Shown piece after piece: positions 41,410-52,410 of a stretch of 64,000 nucleotides of DNA. The stretch is taken from contig CM076194.1 in the NCBI GenBank assembly GCA_038277395.1, forward strand, positions 134,325,230-134,389,229, read 5' to 3'. Below the pieces are notes generated by a model. That model was not told the origin of the DNA. It made no database searches and worked only from the letters and a program-made list of their open reading frames with translations. A program made the position numbers and the translations under genes. Position 1 is the first letter of the stretch; every line of letters begins with the position of its first letter. The DNA is from Dryocosmus kuriphilus. Its lineage: Eukaryota > Arthropoda > Insecta > Hymenoptera > Cynipidae.

Positions 41410-44400
41410 TCGGCGTAACGGCGGCTTTAAATTGGATAAATCGTTTATTATTACTTTAAATACCATAAAAGGTATACGTGGTGCTGGTAGAAATGTACTG
41501 ACGCACGAGGGTGTCAGAAAGCAATCAATTTTGAAAATTGAAAACACTGACAACCTTTGTCTTCCACGATCAATTGTAGCTGCTTGCATACATAGAGAAC
41601 GAAATACAATCAGGAGTGGAGAATTGCATGCGAAATGGGAAAGCGTACGAAAACCGCGAAAGTTGCAGCGAGAAGTAGCCAATGAACTAGTACGTAAATC
41701 GGGAGTAACAATACCAGAAGACGGTTGTGGGTGGCATGAGGTTCATATTATTCAAAATTTTCTTGTACGTGAACCAATCACGCTGATTGTTTTCGAATTT
41801 AGTCATTTCGGTACGGATAAAGCTCCACCGCTATATGACCGCATGGCGATGATTTTAGACTTGGGACACATGGTACGGTATAGCGTACACATAATGTTTT
41901 ATCCAGATAGAAATCATTTTGAGCCGATTTTATATTTAAAAGCAGCCGCTGGTAGCCAGGTTTTTTTTTGTGTTCCATGCAATAAGAGTTACTCAGATCT
42001 TGCCGCTCATAAATGCATAAACAAGTGCTGTTCATATTTATCGATACCTCCCTGTAAATCCGAAACAGAAATCGCTGATGTAAAAGCTTCGGAAATTATA
42101 TGTAACGTGTGCAATCGATTGTTTTTTAATATCAACTGCCTGCGCAAGCATCAGCAGATCGGTTCCTTTTCCAGTGGATCAAGTGTATGTTCTGCTTTAC
42201 AGATTTGTAAGGGGTGTTTGCGGGTAGTAAATTTCTGGCAAAATAAAAACCACCAATGCGGTACATTTTACTGCAAAAATTGCAAATGCATGCGTGAGTA
42301 TAATCACGCTTGCTTTATAGCCCCTATTGTCGAGCGTCTTAGCAATTCTCCGAAATGGATAAATTTGGTGTTTTATGATTTAGAAACACGTCAATCGAAA
42401 ACACTTGAAGGGAATGAGACTGTAGACATTCATGAGCAAAATGTCTGTGTAGCACAGAGAGTTTGCTCTAATTGTTTGTCAAATGAAAACATAAATGAAT
42501 CGTTTAGGTACTGCGGTGTCCGTCAGATAATATTTAAAGGGGACAATGTTATTCGGGATTTTGTTGAATACGTAACACGCAAGGAGAAAGATTGCAGTCA
42601 AACAATTTGTATTGCACACAATGTAAAGGGAGGAGCAAATAAGCAGTCTGTAAAAGCCATTGAATGGTTATTATGGTTTGAGAGAGAAATTGGCATTGAA
42701 ATAAAACATGCAGCGAGGTTTCGTGAATACCGGCTGCCAGAGGGTTCATTGGTTGACGGATATTATGTAGATCGTGACGAAAAGCGTCACGTTCTACAGT
42801 TTCACGGTTGCTTTTATCATGGCTCTATTAACTGCTACAAGGTAAATCGTGATGAAAAATTAACATTTGGTGATACATTTAATGCACGATACGAGAACAC
42901 TTGCGCTAGGAGTCGAAAAATTCGTCAAGACGGCTACGAATTGACGAAAATTTGGGAATGCCAATACGAAAAATTAAAAAAAAAATTCACCGGGCATGAC
43001 TGAGTATTTGAAAAATCATCCTTTATTGCACCAAGACGCATTAAACCCTCGCGACGCGTTCTACGGAGGCCGCACAGGGAAATACCGTGTGCTACTTTAA
43101 AGTAAATGCAAATGAGAAAATCAGGTATATTGAGGTTTGCTAGTTGTACCCATTTGTTTCAAAAATGGGAAAATTTCCTGTGGGGCATCCGAAGATTTAT
43201 GTCGGTGATGAGGATTGCAGGGGACTAGCTGGTCCAGATTACGAAAATTTTAGAAATATTAACGGTTTAATTAAATGCCGTGTAATTTCTCGTCGTAGCG
43301 TATTCCACCCCGTTCTACCCGTGCGAATGCATGGAAAACTCATGTTCCCTCTTTGTCACGCATGTTGTGAGTCTATGAGCCAAATTGACTGCACTCACGA
43401 TGATACAATGCGCGAGCTGGAAGGGACATGGATTGCAGATGAGTTGATTAAAGCGATAAAGTTGAATTATAAAGTAACACATATTTCCGAAATATGGGAA
43501 TATACAGTTACACAGTATGATCCGAAAATGCATCAAGGTGGTTTATTCGCGGCGTACATAAAGACTTTTTTAAAAATTAAACAGGAGGCCAGTGGATGGC
43601 TGTTGGAGTACTTCGGGACCTTATGCATCTTTACCAGAGGAGGTGACGGGCGAGCCGCCCATCCCTGGAAAGAGCGCGCCTTCCCACGCCTGCCTGCTTG
43701 ACGAGAGCATACCGTAACTTACTTGTTCGTGTGTGTTGTAGTATGTCAGAACGTTCTGAGGAGCAGAGTGCACAGTGTGTTTTCCTTGTACGGAGATTTT
43801 CGAGTTTATAATATTTTAATTGCCCAGAGGAGGTTCAGAGTTTCAGAGGTGATTTAAAAAAAAGTGGGTTCAATTTTAAATAACGGGTGTTCATTAGATT
43901 ACCCGACATCAAAACCATCCCAGCAACTCCGTCAATGGTCGAGCGACTGCGTTGGCGAAAAAACGAAAGATATGTATCTTCATGAACATAGTGAGATTGA
44001 GGGTGTGAAATTGGATCGCGAAAAGATTTTTAAAAATCCCGGTTTACGTTCAGTTGCCAAACTCTGTCTCAACTCTTTTTGGGCAAAATTCGGACAAAGA
44101 GAGAATCTACCGCAAAAAGAAGTTGATGAAGAGCATAAGCGTTTGATGGAGTTGTTGACTAACCCACAGTTGGAACTCCATGATATTACACTGGTCAATG
44201 ACGATGTCCTTTATGCCTCTTGGTCATATAAAGACGATGCAAGCGTAGCAACACCCTATACGAATGTAGTGATAGCAGCCTATACCACAGCTCAAGCTAG
44301 ACTAAAGCTATTCGAATATCTACACCCATTAGATCGACGTGTTCTGTACTGCGATACAGATTCATGCATTTTCACAAGTCATGAAAATGTACAAGAGTAC

Positions 44401-44810
44401 AATCCGTCCATGGGTCGTTTATTAGGTCAGATGACGGATGAGCTGGAGGTTTACGGTAAAGGAGCTACATTGATACTTTTGTATCAGGTGGTCCCAAATT
44501 TTACGCATAAAACGTGCTTTCTCCAGATGGGTGAACTCACCAGGTTTGTAAAATTAAGGGGATAACTTTGTATTATAAAAATTCACAAGTTTTTAATTCT
44601 GAAACCATCCACGAAATGGTAATTAACAATGCTCCACCTATTACAATTTCATTCAGAGCAATTCGTTGAACAAAATTCCACGACGTGGTCACTAAGACTG
44701 AGAAGAAAACTTGTAAACCTGTAAATTCTAAAAGAAGGTTCTTTGAAGATTATAAATCTTTACCATATGGGTATGTCAAAAAGATGAAAATGGGGAAAGA
44801 TTCAGAGTAG
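41410..44810 (+). pseudogene. Maverick II DNA polymerase B
   Basis: Long open segment 41432-43003: DNLCLPRSIVAACIHRERN, EDGCGWHEVHIIQNFL, cysteine/histidine pairs of zinc ribbons (FCVPCNKSYSDL, CNVCNRLFFN, YCKNCKCM), exonuclease motif VFYDLETRQ, then TICIAHNVKGG. The sequence jumps to IEWLLWFEREIGIEI, so the remaining exonuclease motifs are deleted. HGCFYHGSINCY follows. After a frame change, the palm motif reads VC-stop-LYPFVSKMGKFPVGHPKI. TQYDPKMHQGGLFAAYI leads to an insertion (43600-43935). It resumes GLRSVAKLCLNSFWAKFGQR and catalytic YCDTDSCIF, ending LPYGYVKKM, stop 44808-44810. Confidence 0.88.
43600..43935. mobile_element. 335-bp insertion in the polymerase palm region
   Basis: Polymerase coding is continuous to EASGW and resumes at SDCVGEKTKD, with about 335 unrelated bases between. 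The flanks are GATGG (43595-43599) and AATGG (about 43931-43935), a possible 5-bp duplication with one mismatch. The insert has a GC-rich patch (gacgggcgagccgcccatcc) and no open gene. Family unknown. Confidence 0.5.
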
Positions 44811-45523
44811 ATTGTTTGGTAGTAATTTTTTTGATTGTTTTTCTTTGAGGAATTAGTTGCATATATGTATAAAGCCTCTCTTCACCTGCTCGCCATGAGT
44901 TCTGCTTGAAAAACTTCATAAATGCACGTATATTTGGATAATTGGCTCTTAAAAATGTCAAATTTTATGATCAATAGATTTTTCTTATTTCAGCAAATTG
45001 GTGGATATGTAGTACCCCTTATTTTCAGGTAGTTGGTTGTCCAGTAGCTTCTGTACATCCATTTGTAGAGTAGAATAATTCTACCATGTCCTGCTGTAAT
45101 ACCAATTACTGAAGATCTACTGGCACGACCACCACCACCAGCACTAGCAGATTTATCCCAGAGGCCAAGATTATAGCAAATGGTATTTCCGCACGAGGAT
45201 AAGCCTCCAATTGTACATTATTAGGATGGAATCAGTTTCTGTAAATAAATATCTTTTTTTTTTTGTTTGAAAATTGTCGTTTTGATTTTTAAACAAATCC
45301 TTCCATTTAAATTTTCTCTTTTACATCCTTGACTTAAAAATTAGCAAATAAGTTTGCCTTTTTTTAATAAATAAAAATCATATAAATTGGTAAAATAGCT
45401 GCAACAAAAAACAAATTGAATACCAGCAGTAATAAAAGTAGTCGTAGCAGTACCAGTAATATTAGGAGTGATCAAACTGAGGATAAGTATGTTTTTTTAA
45501 ATATTATTTTGAGAGAACTGACT
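44811..45523. other. Spacer with low-complexity sequence and C16 run
   Basis: No gene recognised. accaccaccaccagcact near 45127 and an agtagtcgtagcagtacc stretch at 45437 are low complexity. A C16 run at 45524-45539 sits where the N-terminal and catalytic part of the integrase should be. Confidence 0.4.
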
Positions 45524-45529
45524 CCCCCC

Positions 45530-46067
45530 CCCCCCCCCCGCGGCCGGGGTACTCATCATTACATTGATGTACTCCAGCAAATAGGACATGCATACAACAA
45601 TGCTCGACATTCAAGTACCCATATGGCGCCATCTACAGTCAATCTTCGTAATGCTGCAATAGCTTGTGCAAACATACAACGACGATTTGTAAAAGAAGCT
45701 TACCGTAAAAAAAACCTAAATACAGTGTCGGTGATGTTAGTCGTGCTAGAGACACCTTTGAGAAAGGGTGTAAAACTGGATGGACAGAAGAGCTGTTTGT
45801 AATTAAAAAGGTTATCACCTGACGACAAGTGCACCCGTATTATACGAACTGAAGGATTTTTCTGGAGAGAATATTGACGGAATTTTCTACGAGCAAGAAT
45901 TGGCTGATGTTAAAAATAAGGACGTACAAAACGACGAATTTATTGTAGAAAAGGTGATTCAATCAAAAGGACGAGGAGCTAAGAAACAATTCCTCGTAAA
46001 GTGGATGGGTTATCTTGAAAAATTCAATTCGTGGATACCAGCTTCTGAACTGAAGATTTTACAATGA
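45530..46067 (+). pseudogene. Maverick II integrase, C-terminal part with chromodomain
   Basis: Coding begins right after the C16 run: YIDVLQQIGHAYNNARHSST, MAPSTVNLRNAAIA. A frameshift near 45740 leads to DTFEKGCKTGWTEELFVIKK. Another leads to LKDFSGENIDGIFYEQELAD and DEFIVEKVIQSKGRG, then KQFLVKWMGYLEKFNSWIPA, a clear chromodomain. Ends TGA 46065-46067. The catalytic DDE core is missing. The chromodomain could target insertion to particular chromatin; this is known for other chromointegrases and inferred here. Confidence 0.8.
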
Positions 46068-47017
46068 ACGAAGAAGATCAATTTTATCTCATTTTTCCAA
46101 GTGATAGTAGTATGAAGTATTTTCCACAGAATACGACCACTCATTTTGCCACACAAGTTCCACATGAAATTCGACCGCATGGTCGTTGAGTGGTGGGTCT
46201 TGCAGAAATTTAGTTCCCACGATCATTTCTCCATGTGAGAGGTGAATCAAGCATGGAGAATCAAATTTCAGTTGAACCAAAATCAGTTGCAGAGAAATTA
46301 GGATTCATTGAAAAACCTTTAGTTGAAAGCGTTCGATTAAATCATGCTGGCAATGTAGATGTAGCCTTTTCCGAATATGTTGACGAATCTCGCTATGCTA
46401 ATAACATTTCAGTTGATAAACATTTTGAACTAGAACTGGCTAAAGGAAAGTGGAAACGACTTGTAACATCTTACTTTTCACCAGGAGTTTATTCAGAAGT
46501 GGAAGACTTAATATATACTGTAAATAACACCCCTGAAATAAATAAACACGTGCTTGTAAAACAGGAAAAAAGAAACTATCAGTATATAACACTAGAGAAA
46601 ATATGTAAAGAGGATTGTAAAATTACAGGTCGGCATTTTATTTTAATCAGTGGAAAATTATCTAGCATTTTAGGATTTGCACCGCAGGTACTTTTACCTA
46701 TAGATTCGTACATGGCACGTTATCCGACAACTTTATCAAATAGTCTGCCGAATAAGCTTTTTGTTCATTGCGATCTATGCGAACCACGTTTCACTGGTAA
46801 TGTACAAACTCCACTCTTGCGAGTTGTACCGGTGGATACGACGAAATATATTTTTGGATCCCCACAGGTGACCAACTTTTCACCGCCTCATTATATACCT
46901 ATTCTTCATACTGCGTTTTGTACGATGGAAATAGACATAAGAGATCATCTTGGCCTTCCTGTGCCATTCGAGCTTGGTACGTCAACCGTGACACTTCATT
47001 TCAAACGCATTGAGTAA
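46064..47017 (+). pseudogene. Maverick II minor capsid (penton) protein
   Basis: The start ATG 46064 overlaps the integrase stop. MNEEDQFYLIFPSDSSMKYF, then NTTTHFATQVPHEI and VVGLAEI. Stops and a frameshift near 46185-46230 lead to the long open segment to 47017: SYFSPGVYSEVEDLIYTVN, SGKLSSILGFAPQVLL, LFVHCDLCEPRFTGNVQTPL, LLRVVPVDT, FSPPHYIPILHTAFCTMEID, PFELGTSTVTLHFKRIE. Penton-type single jelly roll of about 315 residues. Confidence 0.8.
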
Positions 47018-47019
47018 AC

Positions 47020-47371
47020 ATGAGTCATTACGCAGATTACTACACATCTCAAGTCGGCGGTGGTACTATTTAAGCAGGCTGTAAGGACACGAGTCAATTA
47101 CACTGGAAGGGAATTAAAGAGGCGTGCAATGGAGGGGTAAAAAGTCTGATGAGAGGATCGAGCTATAAATTGGCTGGCAAGAAACATTGTGCTCAGTTGT
47201 TCGGCCTCCTCAGAGCACTACACATCGCCATAAAACCTCGCAAAAAAAATTAAAACATTGGAAAAATCAAGAAGAAGAAAGCTGTCAAAAGAAAGACAAA
47301 GAAAAAATCTAAACGAAAAACACGAGTAAAAAGTACGAAAAGATCGTTAATTGACATTTTTCGAAATAAAT
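47020..47371 (+). pseudogene. Maverick II small basic protein
   Basis: Starts two bases after the penton stop (MSHYADYYTSQVGGGTI), with a stop soon after. The frame then continues through GVKSLMRGSSYKLAGKKHCA and a very basic tail (KKKAVKRKTKKKSKRKTRVK). The Gly-rich start, hydrophobic middle and Lys/Arg tail resemble small DNA-binding virion proteins of the adenovirus pX type. That function is inference. Confidence 0.55.
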
Positions 47372-47380
47372 AAAACAAAA

Positions 47381-48659
47381 ATGTCTTTTTTACATTCACA
47401 ATCGTGTGAGAGCTTGAAATCAGACTTGGCCCTCTTCTCACTACTACCAACACAAACATCAGTGGAGGGCTCTCAATGGGTACACTACAAACCCACTTCA
47501 ACTCTGACTGATGACTCGCCCATCGAATTTGTAATTCCACGACAGGGAGATGAGTACATTGATCTTGCTCATACGCTTCTAAGTGTACGAGTCAAATTAG
47601 TGACACCTAAAAAATCTACAGAGAACGCCTCTAGTGCAGAAAGTAGGTGTCGTCAACAATCTTTTGCATTCCATGTTTAATCAGGTAGATGTATACTTTA
47701 ATCAGAAACCAGTATCTCCACCAAATAATACATATGCATACAGATCTTATATTGAATCACTGCTCAACCATGGACCAGCAGCGAAAAAAGTCATCTAACG
47801 TCAGCGCTATGGGTTAATGATACCGCTGGTGATATGGATGATAGTGGAACAGAAAACAAGGGTCTCGTTGATCGAAGACTTCTTTTGTCAGCTGGAGAAA
47901 AGATTGATTTGATTGGTCACTTGCACTGTGATGTTTTCAATCAAGATAAGTTTCTCTTGAACGGTATTGAGCTTAGAGTTTGACTGGTGCGTTCGAAGGA
48001 TGTTTTTTTGTTTTATGGATCCTACTAAGCAATCCTATCTCCATATAGGGGAAGCATCTCTTCTTATTCGCCGTACAAAAATCAGCCCTGTTGTTCTTCT
48101 TGCACACGCAAAGGCTCTTTCACATGGCACAGCTAAATATCCACTCACCAGAGTAGAGGTTAAAACAAACAAATGTTATACTTGGTCAGCTACCGAAGAG
48201 GGTGATTATTGGATTCGTTGAGAATGAGTCATTCAATGGACATCGAGGTAAAAATCCCTACAATTTCAAACACTTCAACATTAATCATTTCTCTCTTTAT
48301 GTGGATGGAATGCAAATCCCGTCAAGCCTTTGCAACCAGATTTCTCAATGGGAAAGCTATATGTCGATTCTTTCCATACTCTGTTTTCCGGAACAGGAAT
48401 TTATTTTCTGAATGAGGAAAATGATATTGATCGTTTTGATTATGCAAACGGATACTGTCTCTTTGCATTTGATCTAACACACGATCTTTCTGCACATTGT
48501 CAGTCACACTGAAATCTCATTAAACATGGCAGCTGACGAATTGAACTTTGTGTAGCAGAACCACTAAAGCAAACTATAAACTGTATAGTATACGCTGAAT
48601 ATGATAACGTTTTGGAGATTGACTCTTCGAGACAGATTATAGTGGATTACAGTCGTTAG
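47381..48659 (+). pseudogene. Maverick II major capsid protein
   Basis: ATG 47381 (MSFLHSQSCESLKSDLALFS). SQWVHYKPTSTLTDDSPIEF and GDEYIDLAHTLLSVRVKL are followed by shifts near 47650, 47795, 47985 and 48205. Segments in order: FNQVDVYFNQKPVSPPNNTY, RRLLLSAGEKIDLIGHLHCD, SLLIRRTKISPVVLLAHAKA, KYPLTRVEVK, FKHFNINHFSLYVDGMQIPS, LYVDSFHTLFSGTGIYFLNE, CLFAFDLTHDLSAHC, and NCIVYAEYDN with the end near SSRQIIVDYS. About 420 residues, complete along its length apart from frameshifts, and so far better kept than the Maverick I capsid. Confidence 0.85.
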
Positions 48660-48835
48660 AACTTGCATAGACCTGTATAAATCTGTTTACCGGAATCGGT
48701 TTTTACCATCGACCGCAAGTGGTGGGGGTACAGAGCATCAAGTATGTACCTGAGTATAAAAGGAGCTCTACTCAGTTGTCGCCAGTCTCTTGCGAGGCTC
48801 TCATCATCCAAGTCTTTACTGGTGGTTGAAAAACA

Positions 48836-49540
48836 ATGGACTATATAATCGAAATACAAGGCTTTCGTGATATAGACAATCAGCTTATACCAAACGAGGT
48901 GGCTGTCGCTGCTGTTAATCATAAATACACAGGTCATTGGATTGCTGCGCCACCGTGTGTGTTCTCCGAACATCCTGCAGGTGCGAAATCACAAAACAAG
49001 TGGTTAACCTGTTTATACCATGGAATTGAATGATTCGATGGAGATGCTCCGTTGAAGTTTGTGTATGCCAATCTTCGTGAAGTTGCTAAAAGTGCGACAC
49101 AGATTTACACACGTGGCCGTGAAAAGGCTTCACTTTTGCAAAAAATCACCAGCAGACAGATTATCAATTTGGAAGAACTAATCTGCCCAGCCCTCAGAAA
49201 ACTCGAAGATAGACAAGAATTCTGTTTTCACCATGGAGCCAGAACGGAGAAATTGTTCAAGTGTGCTCTCAACAATGCTATGAAGCTTCGTCACTGGCTT
49301 CGAAAACAACGACAAGAAGAAATACTTTGTAAAATTTCAAACAAAAAGACATCATGTGGAGAAATGTTCATTGCCAAGAATTCAGTCCCGGACGGGATTG
49401 AATCTTCAAATAAAGCACCTGTCTCTATGTCCTGCGCTTACGAAATTGTGATTCAAAATGAACAGGCTAGAGATATTGCAGGCAATTCAGATTTTAAATG
49501 TTCCCACGACTGGTGTGTACCCGGCAGATCAAATTCCTAA
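48836..49540 (+). pseudogene. Maverick II IQGF-type conserved protein
   Basis: MDYIIEIQGFRDIDNQLIPN, then HWIAAPPCVF, NKWLTCLYHGIE, a single in-frame TGA (49031-49033), and FDGDAPLKFVYANLREVAKS, IYTRGREKASLLQKI, LEELICPALRKL, CFHHGARTEKLFKCALNNAM. Apart from the TGA the frame is open for about 230 codons. The counterpart in Maverick I is 8326-8802. Function unknown; the conserved N-terminal strand pattern with late Cys/His pairs (CFHH, CAL) may mark a nuclease-like fold, which I cannot prove. Confidence 0.65.
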
Positions 49541-49929
49541 AACCTGGACAAGACGGGATACCGCCTCTTATTCCTCAACATCTTCATCGTCTACGAGGAA
49601 ACTCTACCCTCTATAGATGGAACACAAAACAACTACAGAGCCCCTCTTCAAATGTATGCGGTCAGTTTTGTATCACGTTTCTTCACCATATGTGTAGTGG
49701 TGGCACTTTGCGTAATTTTACTGATATTTCTAAGGACTATTTATTAGACAACGACCATATTGTGGTAAGCTTTCATAAAAGACTTTTAGACAAGCATAAA
49801 TTGAAATGGGTTAGAGCCCCATATTCTAAATATGACAACAGCTGCGTCTGCTCGCTACAAAATAAAAATCGATTAGATTCACGTGTACGATCACGTACAA
49901 CGAAACTTGGTACTTTGTACCTTTTGTAA
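49458..49929 (+). pseudogene. Maverick II adenain-like cysteine protease
   Basis: The start at 49458 overlaps the previous gene in another frame: MNRLEILQAIQILNVPTTGV, YPADQIPKTWTRRDT. The His/Asp-containing middle is missing. After a shift near 49600 the frame reads RWNTKQLQSPSSNVCGQFCI (Gln and catalytic Cys), then TFLHHMCSGG and DNDHIVVSFHKR. The same family as 10289-10575, but plus strand and last in the gene order. 49930-50074 holds no gene. Confidence 0.7.
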
Positions 49930-50074
49930 GCATTGCATATAATGTATAGGTAATAAATATCGTTCCCTCCAAGCGTGTGGAATAATTAGTTGCAAATTGT
50001 TCACTTCTTCTCGCTTGGACCTCTCTGGTGATTGTAATGACGCAACTCGTTACTTTACATGTATACCTTTATTC

Positions 50075-50747
50075 ATAGGTTTAAGATTTTAGATGTATTT
50101 CCTACCTCACTTCTCAGATTTTTTCATAACGTTAGAATTAAGAATTTAGATGTAATTTTTTTTCTATTGAAAAGAAATAAAAGCAAAATAAAATAAAAAC
50201 TGTGATTTTCATTTCTCGAACCTGTCCCATCAATAATTTTAAGTAAAATTATCTCGTTTAAATATTTTAGTCATACTAGATTTTTTAATAAAAGAATTCA
50301 GCAACTTTCGTGATTTGAAAAAATAATTAATCTTAATTTTAGATTTTAAAAATTAGATTAGAATTACATAAATAATTTTTATAAAAGATTTAAAAAATTT
50401 TATTAGTACAGAATTATTTACATTCGAGACTTAAAAAATAATTAATGTTAATTTTAGATTTAAAAAAATTAGATGAGAATAATTACATAAATCACTCTAC
50501 TTATTTTTATTCACACTAATTAAAACCTCCCACTCCAGGTTTACCATAAACCCCCCACCATACCCCCACTCCACATTAACCCCACCACAAATTTCCCATA
50601 AACCCCACCACAAATTTTCCATTAACCCCACCATAGACTCCCCACCACAAATTCACGAGAGTATTCACCCCCACCATAGACCCCCACCACCTATGTCCCA
50701 GAGTATTTACCCCCACCATAAATGTCCCAGAGTACCCGTACTCTACT
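50075..50747 (-). repeat. Maverick II right TIR
   Basis: Inverse copy of 37154-37755, ending cagagtacccgtactctact at 50747, followed by the duplication GATATT. The cccccaccataaatgtccca words are more numerous here than in the left arm, so the arms differ by tandem-copy number. Confidence 0.85.
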
Positions 50748-50753
50748 GATATT

Positions 50754-52030
50754 AAGAATATTTCAAAGTGTTTTTACAGATTTAAAGATTTTAACTGTGA
50801 AGAGATGTTGAAAGGATTTAAAAGTATTTTAATAAATTTTAAAATGTTAAAAAAATTTCAAAGTATTTCAAGGGAGTTTAAGTTATTTTAAGGAATTTCA
50901 AGGGAGCTTAAAATATTTAAAGAGACTTTAAAGAGTTTTTAAGAATTTCAAAGAGATTTTAAGGTATTTCAAGGAATTTGGAAGGAGTTTAAGAGACTTG
51001 CAGAGACCTTATAGGATTTTGAAGAACTTTGAAGCGATTTGAAGAGATTTAAAATGATTTTAAGTAATCATAAAGGATTTCAAAAGAATCTAAAATTGTT
51101 TCAGGATTTCCAAGAGATATATCATCTAATTTTGAACGAATTTGAAGAATCGCAAGGAATTTCACAACACTTTAAAGGTTTTCAAGGGATATACAGACTT
51201 TACAAAGGTGTTCAAGTGATTTTCAAAATATTTCAAAGCGTTTTAGTAGACTTAAAATTTTTTGTATCAAATTTGAAGGGATTTCGAAAAGCTTTAGAAG
51301 TACTTTGATAGATTAAAATTTTTTTTTTAATTTCGAAGATTTTGAAGAGACTTTAGGTCATTTTAAGGAATTTCACGGGTGTTGAAGGAATTTAAAGGGA
51401 TTTTAAGTAATTTGAAAGAACTTTAAAACAAACTAAAAGAGTTTCAAGATTTTCAAGACATTGCAAAACATTCTAGTCACATTCAGAACACTTCAAAGGA
51501 TTTCTAAGAAACTTTAAAGCATTTCATGATATTTCAAGCGATTATAGGAAACTGTTTGACATTTTAATGCATTTCTTAAAACTATTTTAAGGAATTTTAA
51601 AATATTTTAGGAAATGTAAAATTATTTAAAAGTATTTTACAAATTTCAAAGGATTTTAAGCAATTTTGAGTGATTTTAAAGAATTTTAAGAGAAAACAAA
51701 GCGTTTTAAGGAATTTTAAGAGAATTTAAAAGATTTTTAAATTTTCATTACCTTTATCACCTAAAATTTCTAAAAACCCTTAAACTTTTCTTTCAAAAGC
51801 CTTCAAAAATTCTTTAAATTCATTCAAAATATCATGAAAGTTTTTTAAAATCCTGTAACTCATTCAAGTTTTTAAAAAAAATTTTTGAATTCTTATAAAT
51901 ATCTTACAATCCTTTAAAAATCCTTGGAATTCCCTAAAATCACATAAAGTCTTCTGAAATTCTTTATAGTACCTTTGACATTTCTTGAAATTTCTTAAAA
52001 ATGTTAAAATCCTTTCACAATGTTGGACTT
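50754..52030. repeat. aaggatttcaa minisatellite with polarity switch
   Basis: A degenerate tandem of 10-22 bp words (aaggaatttcaag, aaaggattttaag) runs from 50754 to about 51740 on the plus strand. It then runs to 52030 on the opposite strand (ccttaaacttt, cttggaattcc). Similar sequence flanks Maverick II on the left (about 37085-37147) and recurs at 61080-61370 and 63815-64000. Confidence 0.7.
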
Positions 52031-52410
52031 AAGAATTCGGAAATTTTAAAAACCTGTATTTGCATTTTGGAAATAGAAATTTAAAAAAATGTTTAAGTTT
52101 GTAACAACTCCACGATGGATAATTAAAATAAATTACGAGTGGTAAGAAAAAAATTGAAGCGCAAGTAAAAAAATTAAACTTTCACCTTCTTGTTCTTCCT
52201 CAAATTAATTATCGTTATCGGATTCTGCAGAAAGCTCGTCCCCGGCTGCTATAGCATCAGAATGATCTAGATTTATTTAGGCAATTCTTTATTACTCAAC
52301 AAAAGTTAAGGCGCATAAATTTAGATAAACTATAACTAACCTGAGTTGTCAGATGAAGCCATACTACGTGCGAACCCAAATTTGCAGTTAAAAAAGGCAC
52401 GACACTTTTT
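52031..52410. other. AT-rich spacer
   Basis: No gene or repeat recognised, apart from short low-complexity stretches. Confidence 0.3.

Larger units (their letters stand above)
37154..50747. mobile_element. Maverick/Polinton II (complete, 13.6 kb)
   Basis: TIRs start AGTAGAGTGCGGGTACTCTG at 37154 and, on the other strand, AGTAGAGTACGGGTACTCTG at 50747. The 6-bp target-site duplication GATATT is perfect (37148-37153 and 50748-50753). AG ends and a 6-bp TSD are diagnostic of Mavericks. Genes: minus-strand ORF 37856-38695; plus-strand polymerase, integrase, penton, small basic protein, major capsid, IQGF-type protein and protease. No packaging ATPase was found. All are decayed except the minus-strand ORF. 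The element landed in a minisatellite of the aaggatttcaa type. Confidence 0.92.
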
